A DNA stretch of 64,000 bases, from contig NZ_CP113162.1 in NCBI RefSeq assembly GCF_029030725.1, positions 3,036,501-3,100,500 on the forward strand, read 5' to 3'. The stretch is from [Pseudomonas] carboxydohydrogena (GTDB lineage: Bacteria; Pseudomonadota; Alphaproteobacteria; Rhizobiales; Xanthobacteraceae). Position numbers and translations under genes: made by a program. The notes beneath the pieces were generated by a model. The model was not told the DNA's origin. It saw only the letters and a program-made list of their open reading frames with translations, and did not search any database. Positions 54,572 through 63,128 of the stretch are shown here, in pieces (the first letter of the stretch is position 1; every line of letters starts with the position of its first letter).

Positions 54572-55975
54572 ATGGATGGTATCAGCGCAATCGATCTCGC
54601 ACGCGCGCAATTCGCTTTCACGATGTCGTTTCACATCGTGTTTCCGGCATTCTCCATCGGCCTCGCCAGCTATCTCGCCGTGCTCGAGGCGCTCTGGTTG
54701 TGGACCGGCCGCGATGTCTTCATCAACCTGTTCAATTACTGGCTGAAGATCTTCGCGGTCACTTTCGGCATGGGCGTCGTGTCCGGAATCGTGATGTCGT
54801 ACCAGTTCGGCACCAACTGGGCGGCGTTCTCCGACAAGACCGGCCCCGTGATCGGGCCGCTGATGGCCTACGAGGTGCTCACCGCCTTCTTCCTCGAAGC
54901 GGGCTTCCTCGGCGTGATGCTGTTCGGATTGAAGCGTGTCGGACACAAACTGCATTTCTTCGCGACACTGATGGTCGCGATCGGCACGCTGGTGTCGGCC
55001 TTCTGGATTCTGTCGGCCAATTCCTGGATGCAGACGCCGGCCGGCTACGCCGTCAATGCCGCCGGCCAGTTCGTTCCGGCCGACTGGTGGGCCGTGATCT
55101 TCAATCCATCTTTCCCCTACCGGCTGGTGCACATGGTGCTCGCCGCCTATCTCACCACCGCTTTCGTGGTCGGCGGCGTCGGCGCATGGCATCTCTTGCG
55201 CGACTCCTCGCGCGAGGGACCGCGCATGATGTTCTCGATGGCGATGTGGATGGCGGCGCTGGTCGCGCCGATCCAGATTCTCGCGGGCGATGCGCACGGC
55301 CTCAACACGCTTGAACATCAGCCCGCCAAGGTGATGGCGATGGAAGGCCACTTCCAGAGCCATCCCGACGGCGCGCCGCTGATCCTGTTCGGCTGGCCCG
55401 ACCAGAAGGATGCCCGCGTCAAGTACAGCATCGAGGTGCCGAAGGCTTCCTCGCTCATCCTCAAGCACTCGCTCGATGCGCCGCTCAAGGGCCTCGAAAC
55501 CGTGCCGCGCGCGGATTGGCCGAACGTCCCGCTGATCTTCTGGTCGTTCCGTACCATGGTCGGCATCGGATTCCTGATGCTAGGGCTCGGCCTGTTCAGC
55601 CTGTGGACGCGCTGGCGCGGCACCCTGTACGGCGCGAAATGGCTGCACCGCTACGCGCTGGCGATGGGACCCGCCGGATTCATCGCGGTGCTGGCGGGCT
55701 GGATCACCACCGAGGCCGGACGGCAGCCCTATCTCGTCTGGGGATTGCTGCGCACCGCCGACAGCGCCTCGCCGCTCGATGCGCCCGCCGTCGCCTTGTC
55801 CCTGATCGCCTTTATCATCGTCTACTTCACCGTGTTCACCGTCGGCATCTTCTACATTCTTCGGCTGATGGCCGAGCCGCCGCATCAGGACGAGGAAGGG
55901 CCGGGCCGGAACACGCCCGTCCGCGCCGCAGGCATCACGCCCGCTTTATCGGTCGCGCAGGAGCGTCATTCATGA
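54572..55975 (+). CDS. cydA: Cytochrome bd-type quinol oxidase subunit I (cyanide-insensitive CioA-like)
   Basis: The heme-bearing subunit of a bd-type quinol oxidase. The 467-residue protein lacks the long Q-loop insertion of E. coli CydA, as in cyanide-insensitive CIO enzymes. Conserved features: H21 in FTMSFHIVFP (heme ligand), LMAYEVLTAFFLEAGFLG with paired glutamates, RLVHMVLAAYLTTAF (heme b558 histidine), the short Q-loop with NTLEHQPAKVMAMEGHF, and EAGRQPYLVWGLLRTADS. The ATG at 54572 starts the family sequence. It overlaps cydB by four bases. Confidence 0.95.
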   Translation: MDGISAIDLARAQFAFTMSFHIVFPAFSIGLASYLAVLEALWLWTGRDVFINLFNYWLKIFAVTFGMGVVSGIVMSYQFGTNWAAFSDKTGPVIGPLMAYEVLTAFFLEAGFLGVMLFGLKRVGHKLHFFATLMVAIGTLVSAFWILSANSWMQTPAGYAVNAAGQFVPADWWAVIFNPSFPYRLVHMVLAAYLTTAFVVGGVGAWHLLRDSSREGPRMMFSMAMWMAALVAPIQILAGDAHGLNTLEHQPAKVMAMEGHFQSHPDGAPLILFGWPDQKDARVKYSIEVPKASSLILKHSLDAPLKGLETVPRADWPNVPLIFWSFRTMVGIGFLMLGLGLFSLWTRWRGTLYGAKWLHRYALAMGPAGFIAVLAGWITTEAGRQPYLVWGLLRTADSASPLDAPAVALSLIAFIIVYFTVFTVGIFYILRLMAEPPHQDEEGPGRNTPVRAAGITPALSVAQERHS

Positions 55976-56985
55976 GTGCGATGATCGATATTCCGATGAT
56001 CTGGGCGTTCATCATCGCCTTCGCGGTGTTCGCCTATGTGGTCATGGACGGCTTCGACCTCGGGCTCGGCATGCTGTTCCCGCTGTTTCCCGCGAAGGAG
56101 GATCGCGACGTCATCATGAATTCGGTGGCGCCGGTATGGGACGGCAACGAGACCTGGCTGGTGCTGGGCGGCGGCGGGCTGATGGCCGCGTTTCCGCTGG
56201 CCTATGCCGTGCTGATGCCGGCCCTCTACACACCGATGATCGCGATGCTGATCGGCCTGATCTTTCGCGGCGTCGCCTTTGAATTCCGCTGGCGCACGCA
56301 GCAGAGCGAGCGCAACCGCTGGGACACGGCTTTCGCCGGCGGCTCGCTGCTCGCGGCACTGGCGCAAGGCATCGCGCTCGGCGCGATCCTGCAAGGCGTG
56401 CCCGTGGCGGGCCGACATTACGGCGGCGGCTGGTGGGACTGGCTGACACCATTCAGCATCCTCACCGGACTGTCCGTCGTCGCGGGCTACAGCCTGCTCG
56501 GCGCGACCTGGCTCGTGATGAAAACGGAAGGCGATCTGCGCGAGCGCGCCTATCACTTAAGCTGGCGGCTGTTGTTCGCGACGCTTGCTGCGATCGGCGT
56601 CGTCAGCCTCGCCACGCCGTTCCTGCAAAACGGATATGCCGAGCGCTGGTTCACCTGGCCGAACATCGTCCTGACCGCGCCGGTGCCGCTCGCCGTCGCG
56701 ATCGTCTCCGCGCTGTTGATGATAAATCTGAAGAAACGGCACGACTACCGGCCGTTCTTCCTCACGCTTCTGTTGTTCGGGCTGTCCTTTGCCGGACTCG
56801 GCATCAGCATGTGGCCTTACGTCGTGCCCAACAGCATCACGATCTGGCAGGCAGCCGCGCCGGAGAAGAGCCTGACCTTCATGCTGGTCGGCGTCGCCGT
56901 GCTGGTCCCGCTGATTCTGGTTTACACGTCATGGGCCTATTGGGTCTTCCGCGGCAAGGTCCAGGCCGGAAGCGGCTACCATTGA
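55972..56985 (+). CDS. cydB: Cytochrome bd-type quinol oxidase subunit II
   Basis: The second large subunit of the bd oxidase, 337 residues with about eight to nine helices. Typical segments are VVMDGFDLGLGMLFPLFPA, VWDGNETWLVLGGGGLMAAF and RGVAFEFRWR. AGGAG lies eight bases before the ATG, which overlaps the cydA stop (ATGA). The stop overlaps the TTG of a small DUF2474 gene. The oxidase probably serves low-oxygen or cyanide/sulfide stress, beside the aa3 enzyme encoded at the left of the window. Confidence 0.95.
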   Translation: MSAMIDIPMIWAFIIAFAVFAYVVMDGFDLGLGMLFPLFPAKEDRDVIMNSVAPVWDGNETWLVLGGGGLMAAFPLAYAVLMPALYTPMIAMLIGLIFRGVAFEFRWRTQQSERNRWDTAFAGGSLLAALAQGIALGAILQGVPVAGRHYGGGWWDWLTPFSILTGLSVVAGYSLLGATWLVMKTEGDLRERAYHLSWRLLFATLAAIGVVSLATPFLQNGYAERWFTWPNIVLTAPVPLAVAIVSALLMINLKKRHDYRPFFLTLLLFGLSFAGLGISMWPYVVPNSITIWQAAAPEKSLTFMLVGVAVLVPLILVYTSWAYWVFRGKVQAGSGYH

Positions 56986-57116
56986 CCAGGCCCGAACAGA
57001 CGCCTCGCCCCCTGATGACGCGGCTGATCTGGTTTGTGACGCTGTGGGCCGGCGGCGTCGGCACTGTCGTGCTGATCTCGTATATCCTGAGGCTCTGGAT
57101 CGCCCCGCACCGGTAA
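56982..57116 (+). CDS. DUF2474 small membrane subunit of the bd oxidase (CydX-like)
   Basis: A 44-codon frame starts at TTG 56982, overlapping the cydB stop (TTGA), and reads TRPEQTPRPLMTRLIWFVTL followed by one hydrophobic helix ending LRLWIAPHR. ATG 57015 is an alternative start of 33 codons. Small proteins of DUF2474 regularly follow cioB/cydB and are thought to correspond to the CydX/CydS-like accessory subunit. Identification rests on position, size and the RLIWFVTLWAGGV pattern. Confidence 0.8.
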   Translation: MTRPEQTPRPLMTRLIWFVTLWAGGVGTVVLISYILRLWIAPHR

Positions 57117-57241
57117 GTGACTGCTGCCGCGATAGTGTCGTGCGACCTGTAAAATTTGAACGAACGAAATCTCTGTCCGCCGGATGACTTGCCAGCGCGG
57201 CAGCGGTCGGATTTGATAGCAGCCATCATGCGGAGCTTCAG

Positions 57242-57853
57242 ATGATCGCATCCCGGCTGTTCCCCCTGCTCTCCTGTCTCGCGGCGTTCGCCGCCATGGC
57301 AATTCCCGCCGCCGCCGCGCAAGGCCGCTATCCGGCGCAATATGTCGATGGCGACCAGCCCGGCTACGTGCCGAGCGAGGCGGAAGAAGAACTGCCGCCG
57401 GAATTCAAGCGCACCACGGTGTTCTATCGCACCACCGAGGCGCCGGGCACCATCATCGTCTCGACATCCGAGCGATTTCTCTACGTCGTGCAGGGCAACG
57501 GCCGCGCATTGCGCTACGGCATCGGCGTCGGGCGCGAGGGCTTCCAGTGGCAGGGCCTGCTGAAGATCACCCGCAAGCAGGAATGGCCGGACTGGACGCC
57601 GCCGCCGGAGATGATTCAGCGCCAGCCTTACCTGCCGCGCTTCATGGCGGGCGGACCGGGCAATCCGATGGGCGCGCGCGCGCTCTATCTCGGCACCACT
57701 GTGTATCGCATCCACGGCACCAACCAGCCGCAGACCATCGGCACCGCCGTCTCGTCCGGCTGCTTCCGGCTGGTCAATGCCGACATCATGGATCTTTACG
57801 ACCGGATTCCGGTCGGCACCAAGGTCGTCGTCCGGCAGAAGCCGCAGATCTGA
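57242..57853 (+). CDS. L,D-transpeptidase (YkuD family)
   Basis: Cross-links peptidoglycan or attaches proteins to it in the periplasm. The 203-residue precursor has a signal peptide (LSCLAAFAAMAIPAAAAQG) and a YkuD domain: TIIVSTSERFLYVVQGNGRA, GREGFQWQGLLKITRKQEWP and the catalytic histidine and cysteine in YRIHGTNQPQ and TAVSSGCFRLVNADI. GGAG is seven bases upstream of the ATG. Such enzymes are numerous in rhizobial genomes; the specific reaction (3-3 crosslinking or lipoprotein/OMP attachment) cannot be told. Confidence 0.94.
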   Translation: MIASRLFPLLSCLAAFAAMAIPAAAAQGRYPAQYVDGDQPGYVPSEAEEELPPEFKRTTVFYRTTEAPGTIIVSTSERFLYVVQGNGRALRYGIGVGREGFQWQGLLKITRKQEWPDWTPPPEMIQRQPYLPRFMAGGPGNPMGARALYLGTTVYRIHGTNQPQTIGTAVSSGCFRLVNADIMDLYDRIPVGTKVVVRQKPQI

Positions 57854-57895
57854 TTCCGCTACAGTCCTGAACGATCGGGGAAACGGGGCATCGAC

Positions 57896-58948
57896 ATGGC
57901 AATCTTTTCACGCACCTTCCGCTCAGGGCTCCTGCTCGGGCTCCTCGCCGCGCTGATCGTCGCGGCTGCCGCATTCATCGGTCTCGACCGCTACGACACC
58001 CAGACGCTGAAACGTACGGTGAAACGCGGCGCCGTGAATTGCGGCGTCAACGCCGGACTGCCCGGCTTCGCCAACAAGGATGCCAACGGCAACTGGTCCG
58101 GCTTCGATGTCGATATCTGCCGGGCGGTCGCGGCCGCCGTGTTCGACGATCCAGCCAAGGTCAATTTCATTCCGCTCGACGCCAACCAGCGGTTCAAGGA
58201 ATTGCAGAATCGCACGGTCGATATCCTGTCCCGCAACTCGACATGGAGCATGTCGCGCGAGGTCGATTACGATCTGACCTTCGCGGCGGTCTCCTATTAC
58301 GACGGCGAAGGCTTCATGCTGCGGCGCTCGCGCAATGTGGATTCCGCGCTGGAGCTTGGCGGCACCCGCGTCTGCGTGCAGTCCGACACCACGACGCAAC
58401 TCAACCTCGCGGATTATTTCAAGGTCAACAACATCACCTATGACGAGATGAAATTCGGAAATGTCGGCGACATGATGAAGGCTTATGAAGCCGGAAAATG
58501 CGACGTGCTGACCACCGATACCTCGCAGCTTTATGCCCTTCGGCAGAATCTCGCCAAGCCGGACGATCACGTCATCCTCGCCGACATCATCTCCAAGGAG
58601 CCGCTCGCCCCGGTGGTGCGCCAGCGCGACGACCAGTGGATGCTGATCGTGAAATGGGCGGTCTACGCGATGCTCAACGCCGAGGAGCTTGGTGTCACCT
58701 CGAAGAACATCGACGAGGCGTTGAAGTCGAAGAAGCCGGACGTGATGCGGCTCGTCGGCACCGATGGCAATTACGGCGAGCGGCTCGGCCTCACCAACGA
58801 CTGGGCGGCGCGCATCATCCGCCATGTCGGCAATTACGGCGAGATGTACGAACGCAATGTCGGCCTCGGCTCCAAACTCGGCATTCCGCGCGGCCTCAAC
58901 CAGCTCTGGAACGCGGGCGGTATCCAGTACGCGCCGCCGATCCGCTGA
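57896..58948 (+). CDS. General L-amino acid binding protein, AapJ-like
   Basis: A 350-residue family 3 solute-binding protein of the AapJ/BztA type, the periplasmic part of broad-specificity amino acid ABC importers. Family segments: VNCGVNAGLPGFANKDANGN, WSGFDVDICRAVAAAVF, NSTWSMSREVDYDLTFAAVS and GKCDVLTTDTSQLYALRQNL. The N-terminal hydrophobic segment (GLLLGLLAALIVAAAAFIGL) lacks an obvious cleavage site and may remain as a membrane anchor. The aapQMP genes normally next to aapJ are missing here, so its transporter is elsewhere or it has another role. Confidence 0.85.
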   Translation: MAIFSRTFRSGLLLGLLAALIVAAAAFIGLDRYDTQTLKRTVKRGAVNCGVNAGLPGFANKDANGNWSGFDVDICRAVAAAVFDDPAKVNFIPLDANQRFKELQNRTVDILSRNSTWSMSREVDYDLTFAAVSYYDGEGFMLRRSRNVDSALELGGTRVCVQSDTTTQLNLADYFKVNNITYDEMKFGNVGDMMKAYEAGKCDVLTTDTSQLYALRQNLAKPDDHVILADIISKEPLAPVVRQRDDQWMLIVKWAVYAMLNAEELGVTSKNIDEALKSKKPDVMRLVGTDGNYGERLGLTNDWAARIIRHVGNYGEMYERNVGLGSKLGIPRGLNQLWNAGGIQYAPPIR

Positions 58949-58957
58949 GGACAGCGC

Positions 58958-59458
58958 ATGGCGAATCCGACGCCGATTGCGGCAGGCACGCGCATCGGCC
59001 ACGTTCATCTCAAAGTCGCCGATCTTGAGCGCGCGCTCGGTTTCTATTGCGGCGTGCTCGGCTTCGAACTGATGCAAACCTATGGCGATCAGGCCGCCTT
59101 CATCTCGGCGGGCGGCTATCATCACCACATCGGCCTCAACACCTGGGAGAGCAAGGGCGGCTCGCCGCCCGCGCCGGGCACCACCGGCCTGTTTCACACC
59201 GCGATCCTCTATCCGACCCGTGCCGCGCTGGCCGATGCGCTGCACCGGCTGATCGAAGCACGCATTCCACTCGACGGCGCCAGCGATCACGGCGTCAGCG
59301 AAGCACTGTACCTGCGCGATCCGGACCAGAACGGCGTCGAGCTTTATCGCGACCGTCCGCCGGAGGAGTGGCCGCGTAACGCCGACGGCTCGCTCGCGAT
59401 GTTCACGCGCAGGCTCGATCTTGATGATTTGCTCGCCGCGCGAGAAATTGATTCTTGA
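58958..59458 (+). CDS. VOC family protein (glyoxalase/ring-cleaving dioxygenase fold)
   Basis: A 166-residue protein of the vicinal-oxygen-chelate superfamily. Metal ligands expected for the fold are visible: histidine in RIGHVHLKVADLERALGFY, histidine in GTTGLFHTAILYPTR, and glutamate in DPDQNGVELYRDRP. The segment GGYHHHIGLNTWESKG matches the CatE-like group often annotated as catechol 2,3-dioxygenase, though many members act on other substrates. It begins 9 bases after the AapJ-like gene and may be co-transcribed. Confidence 0.85.
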   Translation: MANPTPIAAGTRIGHVHLKVADLERALGFYCGVLGFELMQTYGDQAAFISAGGYHHHIGLNTWESKGGSPPAPGTTGLFHTAILYPTRAALADALHRLIEARIPLDGASDHGVSEALYLRDPDQNGVELYRDRPPEEWPRNADGSLAMFTRRLDLDDLLAAREIDS

Positions 59459-59464
59459 TAAGAC

Positions 59465-59508
59465 GCGTTTTCTTCACGCGAACCGGTACCCACTTCACTC
59501 GAAAACGC
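59465..59508. repeat. 44-base interspersed palindromic element, copy 2
   Basis: Arms GCGTTTTC (59465-59472) and GAAAACGC (59501-59508) and the internal ACGCGAACCGGT core match copy 1 at 19026-19071. It again lies between convergent genes (VOC and feoB) and ends one base before the feoB stop codon. Confidence 0.75.
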
Positions 59509-59509
59509 T

Positions 59510-61393
59510 TTAACCCCACCCCAGCGCCACGGCGATGTGGAAGGTGATGAAGGCCGCAAGATAGGCCAGCGCCAGCATGTAGAAGAAGGTGATGAACATC
59601 CATCGCCAGCCGCCGGTCTCGCGGCGGATCACGGCGAGCGTCGAGGCGCATTGCGGGGCGAAGATGAACCAGGCAAGGAACGCGAGCGCGGTGGCGAGGC
59701 TCCAGTTGCTCGCGAGCGCCTGACCGATCTGCGCCGTCGCCTCGTCGCCGCCGCCGATGGCGTAGATGGTGCCCAATGATGCGACCGAGACCTCGCGCGC
59801 GGCCATGCCGGGAATGAGCGCGACGCTGATTTGCCAGTTGAACCCGACCGGCGCCAGCGCCGGCTCGATCCAGCGCCCGAGGATGGAAGCGAGGCTGTAG
59901 TCGATGGCCGGCCCGGTCGCACCCGCAGGCGGACGCGGGAACGACGCCAGGAACCAGATCACCACCATCATCGAGAAGATCGTGGTGCCCGCGCGCTTGA
60001 GGAACATCATCACGCGGGTGTAAAGCGCCATCGCCACGCTGCGCAGTTGAGGCAGCTTGTAGTCGGGCAATTCGAGCATGAAGGGCGGCGTCGCACTCTC
60101 GCGCCAGAAGAAATGATTGGCGACGAAGGACACCGCGAGCGCGCTGAAAATGCCGATGGTATAGAGGCCGAACATCACGAGGCCCTGTAGCCCGACCACG
60201 CCCCACACCGTGCGATCCGGCACGAATGCACCGATGATGAGCGTGTAGACCGGGATGCGCGCCGAGCATGTCATCAGCGGCGCGACCATGATCGTGGTGA
60301 GACGGTCGCGCCGGTTGTCGATCACCCGCGTCGCCATGATGCCTGGAATGGCGCAGGCAAAACTCGACAGCAGCGGGATGAACGCACGCCCATGCAGACC
60401 CGCGCCGCCCATGATGCGATCCATCAGGAAGGCCGCGCGCGCCATGTAGCCGAGGTCTTCCAGCAGCAGAATGAACAGGAACAGGATCATGATCTGCGGC
60501 AGGAACACGATGACGCTGCCGACACCCGCGATCACGCCTTTCTGGATGAAGCTCTGCAACAGCCCGTCCGGCAACAGATCATGGACGACCGTGCCGAGCG
60601 CGTCGAACCCGCTGGAGATCAGATCCATGACCGGCTGCGCCCAGGCGAACACGCCCTGGAACATCACGAACAGCACGGCCAACAGAATGATGAGTCCCGC
60701 AACCGGATGCAGCAGCACCGCGTCGATACGGCCGGTCAGCGTGTCAGGCCGCGCCGGTTCGCTGACGGCGGCCTTGATGACGCGATCGGCTTCACGCTGC
60801 GCCGCGCGCAAATCGGCGGCGGTCGGCGCGCTCCATTGGTTTTCGCCGGCCTCGCCCGCGCCGTTGGCCGCGAGTTCATCGAGACGCCGCAACAATTCCT
60901 CGGTGCCGCCGCGCCGCACGGCGGTCGATGTCACCACCGGGATGCCGAGTTCAGCGGATAAACGCGCGAGATCGATCTCGATGCCGCGGCGGCGGGCGAT
61001 GTCGATCATGTTGAGGACCAGCAGCATCGGCCGCCCGGCACGCTTGAGTTCGGTGACGAGACGCAGCGCCACGCGCAGGTTGGTGGCGTCCGCCACGCAC
61101 AACAACAGATCGGGTTGCGCTTCGCTATTGATGCGGCCGAGCACCATGTCGCGCGTCACTTCCTCGTCCGGACTGCGGCCGCGCAACGAATAAGTGCCGG
61201 GCAGATCGACCAGATCGATCCGGTGGCCCGACAGCGTCTGAAAGGTGCCGGTTTTCCGCTCCACCGTGACGCCGGGATAGTTGGCGACCTTCTGGCGGCT
61301 GCCGGTCAGCGCGTTGAACAACGCGGTCTTGCCGCTGTTGGGAGTGCCGACCAGCGCGAAGCGCCACGCGTGGGTCTCGGTGATGCTGGTCAT
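59510..61393 (-). CDS. feoB: Ferrous iron transporter FeoB
   Basis: The main membrane protein of Fe2+ uptake, with an N-terminal GTPase. The 627-residue protein shows G1 as VGTPNSGKTALFN, G2 YPGVTVERKTG, G3 DLPGTYSLRGRSPDE and G4 LNMIDIA. The membrane part contains the two Gate motifs, including LLSSFACAIPGIMATRVI and LIPGMAAREVSVASLGTIYA. It is shorter than E. coli FeoB (773 residues), lacking part of the C-terminal region, as in many alphaproteobacteria. It follows feoA by 6 bases. Confidence 0.96.
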   Translation of the reverse strand: MTSITETHAWRFALVGTPNSGKTALFNALTGSRQKVANYPGVTVERKTGTFQTLSGHRIDLVDLPGTYSLRGRSPDEEVTRDMVLGRINSEAQPDLLLCVADATNLRVALRLVTELKRAGRPMLLVLNMIDIARRRGIEIDLARLSAELGIPVVTSTAVRRGGTEELLRRLDELAANGAGEAGENQWSAPTAADLRAAQREADRVIKAAVSEPARPDTLTGRIDAVLLHPVAGLIILLAVLFVMFQGVFAWAQPVMDLISSGFDALGTVVHDLLPDGLLQSFIQKGVIAGVGSVIVFLPQIMILFLFILLLEDLGYMARAAFLMDRIMGGAGLHGRAFIPLLSSFACAIPGIMATRVIDNRRDRLTTIMVAPLMTCSARIPVYTLIIGAFVPDRTVWGVVGLQGLVMFGLYTIGIFSALAVSFVANHFFWRESATPPFMLELPDYKLPQLRSVAMALYTRVMMFLKRAGTTIFSMMVVIWFLASFPRPPAGATGPAIDYSLASILGRWIEPALAPVGFNWQISVALIPGMAAREVSVASLGTIYAIGGGDEATAQIGQALASNWSLATALAFLAWFIFAPQCASTLAVIRRETGGWRWMFITFFYMLALAYLAAFITFHIAVALGWG

Positions 61394-61399
61394 TGCCGG

Positions 61400-61681
61400 T
61401 CAAGCCACGAAAATCGACATCGCTTCGCGGCGGCGCAAGGCAACGGTGTTGTTGTCGATACGCACGGCGATCGGATCGCCCGCGATCGGTCCTTCATGAA
61501 GCACCTCAACCCGCGCCCCTTCGACGAAGCCAAGCTCAAGCAGCCGGCGCTCGATCTCCGCCGCCGGCACGCCGTTATGATCGCCGGCCACGGTGATCGT
61601 TTCGATCAGGCCGCGGAAGCCGCGCGGGGTCTTCCCGAGGCAGATCGGGGCGTTGCCGTTCGATTTGTGATCGTCATTCAT
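61400..61681 (-). CDS. feoA: Ferrous iron transport accessory protein FeoA
   Basis: FeoA is a small SH3-like cytoplasmic protein required for FeoB function. The 93-residue sequence has the family features ERRLLELGFVEGARVEVLHE, GDPIAVRIDNNTVALRR and AMSIFV. An N-terminal extension of about 25 residues (MNDDHKSNGNAPICLGK) precedes the domain. It is first in the feoAB pair. An FNR/FixK-like site lies about 60 bases upstream. Confidence 0.92.
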   Translation of the reverse strand: MNDDHKSNGNAPICLGKTPRGFRGLIETITVAGDHNGVPAAEIERRLLELGFVEGARVEVLHEGPIAGDPIAVRIDNNTVALRRREAMSIFVA

Positions 61682-61741
61682 ATCCGCTGTCCCTGGGACA
61701 TCAACTGGCCCAAGGATCGGTCGCGATCAAGTCAATGGAGG

Positions 61742-61755
61742 TTGATCGGGCACAA
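61742..61755 (-). promoter_or_regulatory. FNR/FixK-like site upstream of feoA
   Basis: TTGATCGGGCACAA matches the half-site consensus TTGA-N6-TCAA with one mismatch on the right arm (ACAA). It is about 60 bases upstream of feoA, a distance that suits oxygen-dependent activation of Fe2+ uptake. Weak evidence alone. Confidence 0.4.
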
Positions 61756-61828
61756 GATTAGAACGGTTTTAAATTGCTGGGGCGATATTGCGCTCCTGAT
61801 TGCGTTCCTGGCCACTATCGGCGCGGCG

Positions 61829-62998
61829 TTATGACGCCAGCGCCTTCATTTCTTTATAGAGGCTGGACTTGCCCTCGAAGCCGATGCCCGGCAGGTCCGG
61901 CATGATGATATGGCCGTTCTCGACCCGCACGCCGTCCGGAAAGCCGCCATAGGGCTGGAACAGATCGGGATAGCTCTCATTGCCGCCGAGACCGAGACCG
62001 GCCGCGATGTTCAGCGACATCTGGTGGCCGCCATGCGGAATGCAGCGCGATGGCGACCAGCCATGGGTACGCAGCACATCGAGCGTACGCAGATATTCGA
62101 CAAGGCCGTAGGACAACGCGCAGTCGAACTGGAGATAATCGCGATCCGGCCGCATGCCGCCGTAGCGGATCAGGTTGCGCGCATCCTGATGACTGAACAG
62201 GTTCTCGCCGGTCGCCATCGGCCCCGGATAGAATTCGGCCAGCGCCGCCTGCAACTGGAAATCGAGCGGATCGCCGGCCTCCTCGTACCAGAACAGCGGA
62301 TAGTCGCGCAGCATCCTGGCGTAGGCGATCCCGGTCTCCAGATCGAAACGGCCGTTGGCATCGACGGCGAGCTGCGCCTGCGAGCCGATCTCCTTCAGCA
62401 CCGCCTCGATGCGCTGGCGATCTTCGTCGAGCGGCGCGCCGCCGATCTTCATCTTCACGACATTGTAGCCGCGATCGAGGTAGCCGCGCATTTCCGCGCG
62501 CAGCGCCGAATTGTCCTTGCCGGGATAGTAGTAACCGCCCGCTGCATAGACGAACACGCGCGGATCGGCCTCGCGCTGATGCCGCTCGGCGAGCAGGCGA
62601 AACAGCGGCTTGCCCGCGATCTTCGCCACCGCATCCCACACCGCCATATCGATGGTGCCGACCGCGACCGAGCGCTCGCCATGGCCGCCGGGCTTCTCGT
62701 TGGTCATCAGCGCCGCCCACACTTTATGCGGATCGAGATTGTCGCCGCTTTCGTCGAGCAATGTTTTGGGATCGGCCTCCAGCACGCGCTGCGCGAACCG
62801 CTCGCGGATCAGCCCGCCCTGCCCATAACGGCCATTGGAATTGAAGCCGTAGCCCACCACCGTCCTGCCATCGCGCACCACATTGGTAACGACCGCGACG
62901 AGGCTCGACGTCATTTTCGAGAAATCGATATAGGCGTTGCGGATCGGCGATGCGATCGGCTTGGTGACTTCGCGGATATCGACGATACGAACGGTCAT
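61829..62998 (-). CDS. tarD: D-tartrate dehydratase
   Basis: Enolase-superfamily enzyme that dehydrates D-tartrate to oxaloacetate. The 389-residue protein carries the residues I recall for the Bradyrhizobium enzyme at the same numbers: K182 and K184 in VVKMKIGG, metal ligands D213 in AVDANGRF, E239 in FWYEEAGDP and E265 in MATGENLF, and H322 in PHGGH. The match in numbering and sequence makes this specific assignment safe within the diverse superfamily. It is single-gene, convergent with nothing and divergent from the MEKHLA gene. Uptake genes for tartrate are not seen nearby. Confidence 0.93.
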   Translation of the reverse strand: MTVRIVDIREVTKPIASPIRNAYIDFSKMTSSLVAVVTNVVRDGRTVVGYGFNSNGRYGQGGLIRERFAQRVLEADPKTLLDESGDNLDPHKVWAALMTNEKPGGHGERSVAVGTIDMAVWDAVAKIAGKPLFRLLAERHQREADPRVFVYAAGGYYYPGKDNSALRAEMRGYLDRGYNVVKMKIGGAPLDEDRQRIEAVLKEIGSQAQLAVDANGRFDLETGIAYARMLRDYPLFWYEEAGDPLDFQLQAALAEFYPGPMATGENLFSHQDARNLIRYGGMRPDRDYLQFDCALSYGLVEYLRTLDVLRTHGWSPSRCIPHGGHQMSLNIAAGLGLGGNESYPDLFQPYGGFPDGVRVENGHIIMPDLPGIGFEGKSSLYKEMKALAS

Positions 62999-63128
62999 GG
63001 GCCAATCCAGTTGGAGGACGCGGACTAGCCCGCCAATCTAGCGATGGATGCCTTGCATGCAATGCCGTAAAATACAGAGAGCGACCGGGCATTCCGCTGG
63101 CCGCGACACGATACCCGATGGAGTCCGC

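Noticed and set aside
57923..59290. 455-codon minus-strand frame
   Set aside because: Antisense to the AapJ-like and VOC genes, both of which have clear family motifs.
61910..63028. 372-codon plus-strand frame
   Set aside because: Antisense to tarD, whose active-site residues are all present in its own frame.
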